Assembly: GCA_964516555.1 (NCBI GenBank)
Contig: CAZFAI010000007.1
Span: 1 to 31,524 of the forward strand
Length of the DNA stretch: 31,524 bases
Reading direction: 5' to 3'
Origin: CAZFAI01 sp964516555
GTDB taxonomy: Bacteria; Patescibacteriota; Microgenomatia; UBA12405
Each line of letters starts with the position of its first letter. Within the stretch, counting starts at the first letter, position 1. The position numbers and the translations under genes were made by a program. The notes below the pieces were generated by a model. It did not search any database and had not been told where the DNA came from. It saw only the letters and a list, made by a program, of their open reading frames with translations. Positions 31,501 through 31,524 of this stretch are shown one piece after another.

Positions 31501-31524
31501 GCTACCTCCAAAGCCATTCAATCA
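25531..31524 (+). CDS. Giant secreted Gly-rich repeat surface protein (partial, 1998+ residues)
   Basis: The frame is open from ATG 25531 to the window edge (exactly 1998 codons, no stop). An N-terminal signal sequence (FLLTAFLISFLSNIYLFPVF, then VRAAAS) is followed by a WDGGGDGTSWLDPLNWD domain (residues 44-60 on) common in bacterial surface proteins. Next is a tandem array of Gly-rich units of 360-361 residues beginning at NANSKG (residue 160), repeated at 521, 882 and 1242; the last is half-length. Each unit has GGNGGNGQTRAG, HGSGGGSGGS-x-W and GAGGGGRIALYYG, then a beta-rich half with LTVDNLTVTNY and DNGGT. From about 1430 come Fn3/Ig-like modules (YHWQARACD, NYYWRVKAIDNKSGESDW). It is predicted to be a long, beta-helical, cell-attached adhesin or stalk. 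The C-terminal anchor is outside the window. Confidence 0.9.
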   Translation, partial: MKVRKLITKRTFLLTAFLISFLSNIYLFPVFHTWYVRAAASIIWDGGGDGTSWLDPLNWDTDLVPAADDDVLIDSNVTVVLSSPVTINSLIIGKVDNTAASVLEFSYDAISLGALTLVAGDLTVYPGGNVTHTAGSGASIVGKININVQSGNAYVHGTINANSKGYGRSAGTGEGTDGNGGAGGAGHGGQGGNGQTRAGGASYGSLTQPITLGSGGGDYSSQAGVGGGAIKLTVSGTTTINGSISVNGGRSSTSSYYSHGSGGGSGGSIMIQAGTINGSGNLLAEGGGTIDTYYGDGGGGAGGRIALYYGSSTLTLEQISAQGAKTDGTHESSQKGGAGTIYLKASAATNGDIVIDNEDITWSTSRSRVARTPLPATLTTDNLTIVNYANVDYSSALTVVSTLTVDQKAFLGISSSVSTNSLVIHNNAYLHNDTGANVSYSSLDWNGGGFVDNGGTLQLLSGGGDLTIPATSTLFANVPRNYSNVIISGTLTHTDNTDSETYKIDYNISGNLTISSTGLVNANSKGYSDGNGLGDGTDGDGGAGGAAHGGNGGNGQTRAGSTFSYGSATQPNTIGSGGGQRSYAAGHGGGAVKFIVGGRADIGGPISVNGGNGGSVDHHGSGGGSGGSVWIDANEIVGNSTISANGGNGSGDTYFGDSGAGGGGRIALYYGTSTFTLNQLSVQGGTPYGNHGNIQRGGAGTIYLKADSATNGDLVIDNEDTVWSIDRTRVAKTSLSTLLTVDNLTVTNYANVDYSSTLTIAATLTVDQKAFLGLFGTNSINSLVVHNNAYLFSELNSSITYNSLDWTGGILVDNGGTFAIVSTGGNLTIPASSTLHANVPRSYDNVVVDGVLTHSENTTDETNKIRYTVSNNFSISSSGSVNANSKGYSDGNGTGAGLSGSDGAGGAAHGGNGGNGQTRAGSTVSYGSAVQPDTIGSGGGQYGSVAGHGGGAFKLVAGGIVSIGGPISVSGGNGGTYDNHGSGGGSGGSVWIDANEITGTSTISANGGNGSANTYYGDSGAGGGGRIALYYGSTSLTIDQYSVKGGIPNGDNGNIQKGGAGTIYLKADSATYGDLIVDNEDTTWSSSHTRVAKTVLPAPLTIDNLTVTNYSNIDYASTLTVASAFTLEQKSFFDLLGNVSVNTLNTSTGAYLYCQNSAVVNYSTFNWSGILTDNGCTLAAVSNGGNLTIPTGATLEANVARNYDNVTVNGTLSHSENTNEEVNKLILTITENLTVNPSGSINVVGKGYSDGYGPGAGVSGSNGAGGAAYGGEGGNGQTRAGNKVPYGEELAPDLLGSGGGHHGNAAGHGGGAIKLSIGATATLNGVISANGGNGGLYDKYHGNGAGSGGSIWITTETLLGSGSVTANGGNTPNYTYDGGAGGGGRIALYYGTNTTNFSVLTANGGIASGASAQSGGIGTIFLGGKSSDPLNLRQFKLDGTSAIGQGGSTDESSIITTFQVQDGDSEDTITPQVEIQPLGTPFANVATNVGASVVYTGTIVTAQVTVDGLADTISYHWQARACDATNLCSDWVSYGNNTEDEADIRVVMNTLPSAPVIPDSSFYIDGQYTNSLQPTLSFVLSDPNAVDTVGYHIQIDTDSEFGSPVISYVSAQAAQGTQSFTVGQAAGEGAYSEGSEGQELPTDNYYWRVKAIDNKSGESDWTVASGTPSFIIDQSRPTNGANMTMKAHTEALHEYSHTDEPVWFNRNDLFFSWDDGSDAQGVKGYCVYLGTDLSGDPATQKGLLGTSPISTTGSTCQFITEDTEIDFSNSALRSYEWLTSSNDLYYFKIKTIDIANNTYAGPDESNYISFYFDNTAPENVVAISAASGTFSSTADMFFTWPTTNGTAGSDEHSEVMGFQYALNSRENWTGDTLDPNTNLEYYSLGIAQPFYLPTAAQSLIQLGQNTIFFRILDNAGNTSELRTAFINYGGEAPKFAQDDFITVTPSQNTTNSFAFSWPEAQPSSGNTVATYYYMINTPPPVSYATITSNSATSKAIQS
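26008..27090 (+). repeat. Surface-protein repeat unit 1 (361 codons)
   Basis: Starts at NANSKGYGRSAG and differs most from the others in its first half. The first half is Gly-rich; the second half (from about 26640) is beta-rich, with LTTDNLTIVNYANVDYSS and VDQKAFLG. Confidence 0.8.
27091..28173 (+). repeat. Surface-protein repeat unit 2 (361 codons)
   Basis: Starts at NANSKGYSDGNG. It contains HGGNGGNGQTRAGST, SVWIDANEI and GDSGAGGGGRIALYYG, then LTVDNLTVTNYANVDYSS. Very similar to unit 3 at protein level, with many synonymous base differences. Confidence 0.85.
28174..29253 (+). repeat. Surface-protein repeat unit 3 (360 codons)
   Basis: Starts at NANSKGYSDGNG. The Gly-rich half is almost the same as in unit 2. 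The beta half is more diverged (FDLLGNVSVNTLNTS) and includes a cysteine pair not in the others. Confidence 0.85.
29254..29845 (+). repeat. Surface-protein repeat unit 4, Gly-rich half only
   Basis: Starts at NVVGKGYSDGYG and follows the others to GGIGTIFLGG. It then leaves the repeat and passes into Fn3/Ig-like modules instead of the usual beta-rich half. Confidence 0.75.

Overview
The window looks like a chromosomal segment of an ultra-small-genome bacterium of the Candidate Phyla Radiation (Patescibacteria), most likely the Microgenomates side. This is inferred from recurring protein types I associate with that group: a CPVC membrane protein, a small cytosolic protein ending in CCKE, a CEEA-type C39 peptidase-like protein, a CDF transporter with a NifX-like tail, and many short membrane-anchored proteins of unknown function. 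TGA is used as an ordinary stop codon, so the code is standard. No rRNA, tRNA or CRISPR array was recognised.

Region 1 (1-7341) is very AT-rich and accessory in character. On the minus strand lies a chain of small phage- or plasmid-like genes: a 259-aa unknown with a C-terminal helix-turn-helix-like segment, a DUF5659-like protein, a 49-aa ORF, a four-cysteine mini-protein and a gene running off the left edge. Some are joined by ATGA overlaps. On the plus strand is a complete Type III restriction-modification pair (Mod 2123-4132, Res 4135-6891). A 450-bp gene-free stretch separates this island from the rest.

Region 2 (7342-25429) has higher GC and is densely packed. It holds small membrane proteins, a VanZ-like protein, a HAD phosphatase, a secreted pair (phosphodiester glycosidase and C39-like protein), a winged-helix protein and a polysaccharide-deacetylase/thioredoxin-like fusion. 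It continues with a Cys-rich mini-protein beside a CDF metal transporter fused to a NifX-like domain, a DUF2178-XRE-HEAT operon and two convergent VOC proteins. Then come an acyltransferase, a DEAD-box RNA helicase with a structured leader, an alpha/beta hydrolase, a GNAT acetyltransferase, a three-gene cluster of CPR-type unknowns and UMP kinase (pyrH). Fossil DNA of a polysaccharide deacetylase C-terminus lies at about 7690-7785.

Region 3 (25531-31524) is the first 1998 codons of a giant secreted surface protein, open to the window edge. It has a signal peptide, three full plus one partial copy of a roughly 361-residue Gly-rich repeat, and then fibronectin/Ig-like modules.

Two themes join the window. 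First, most genes that begin a transcription unit have a TATAAT-like -10 box only 5-9 nt before the start codon, often preceded by TGG, and no Shine-Dalgarno. Several genes inside operons have strong Shine-Dalgarno sequences instead. This points to widespread leaderless transcription. Second, many products are exported or membrane-anchored, as expected for a host-attached organism that remodels its envelope and its contact surface.
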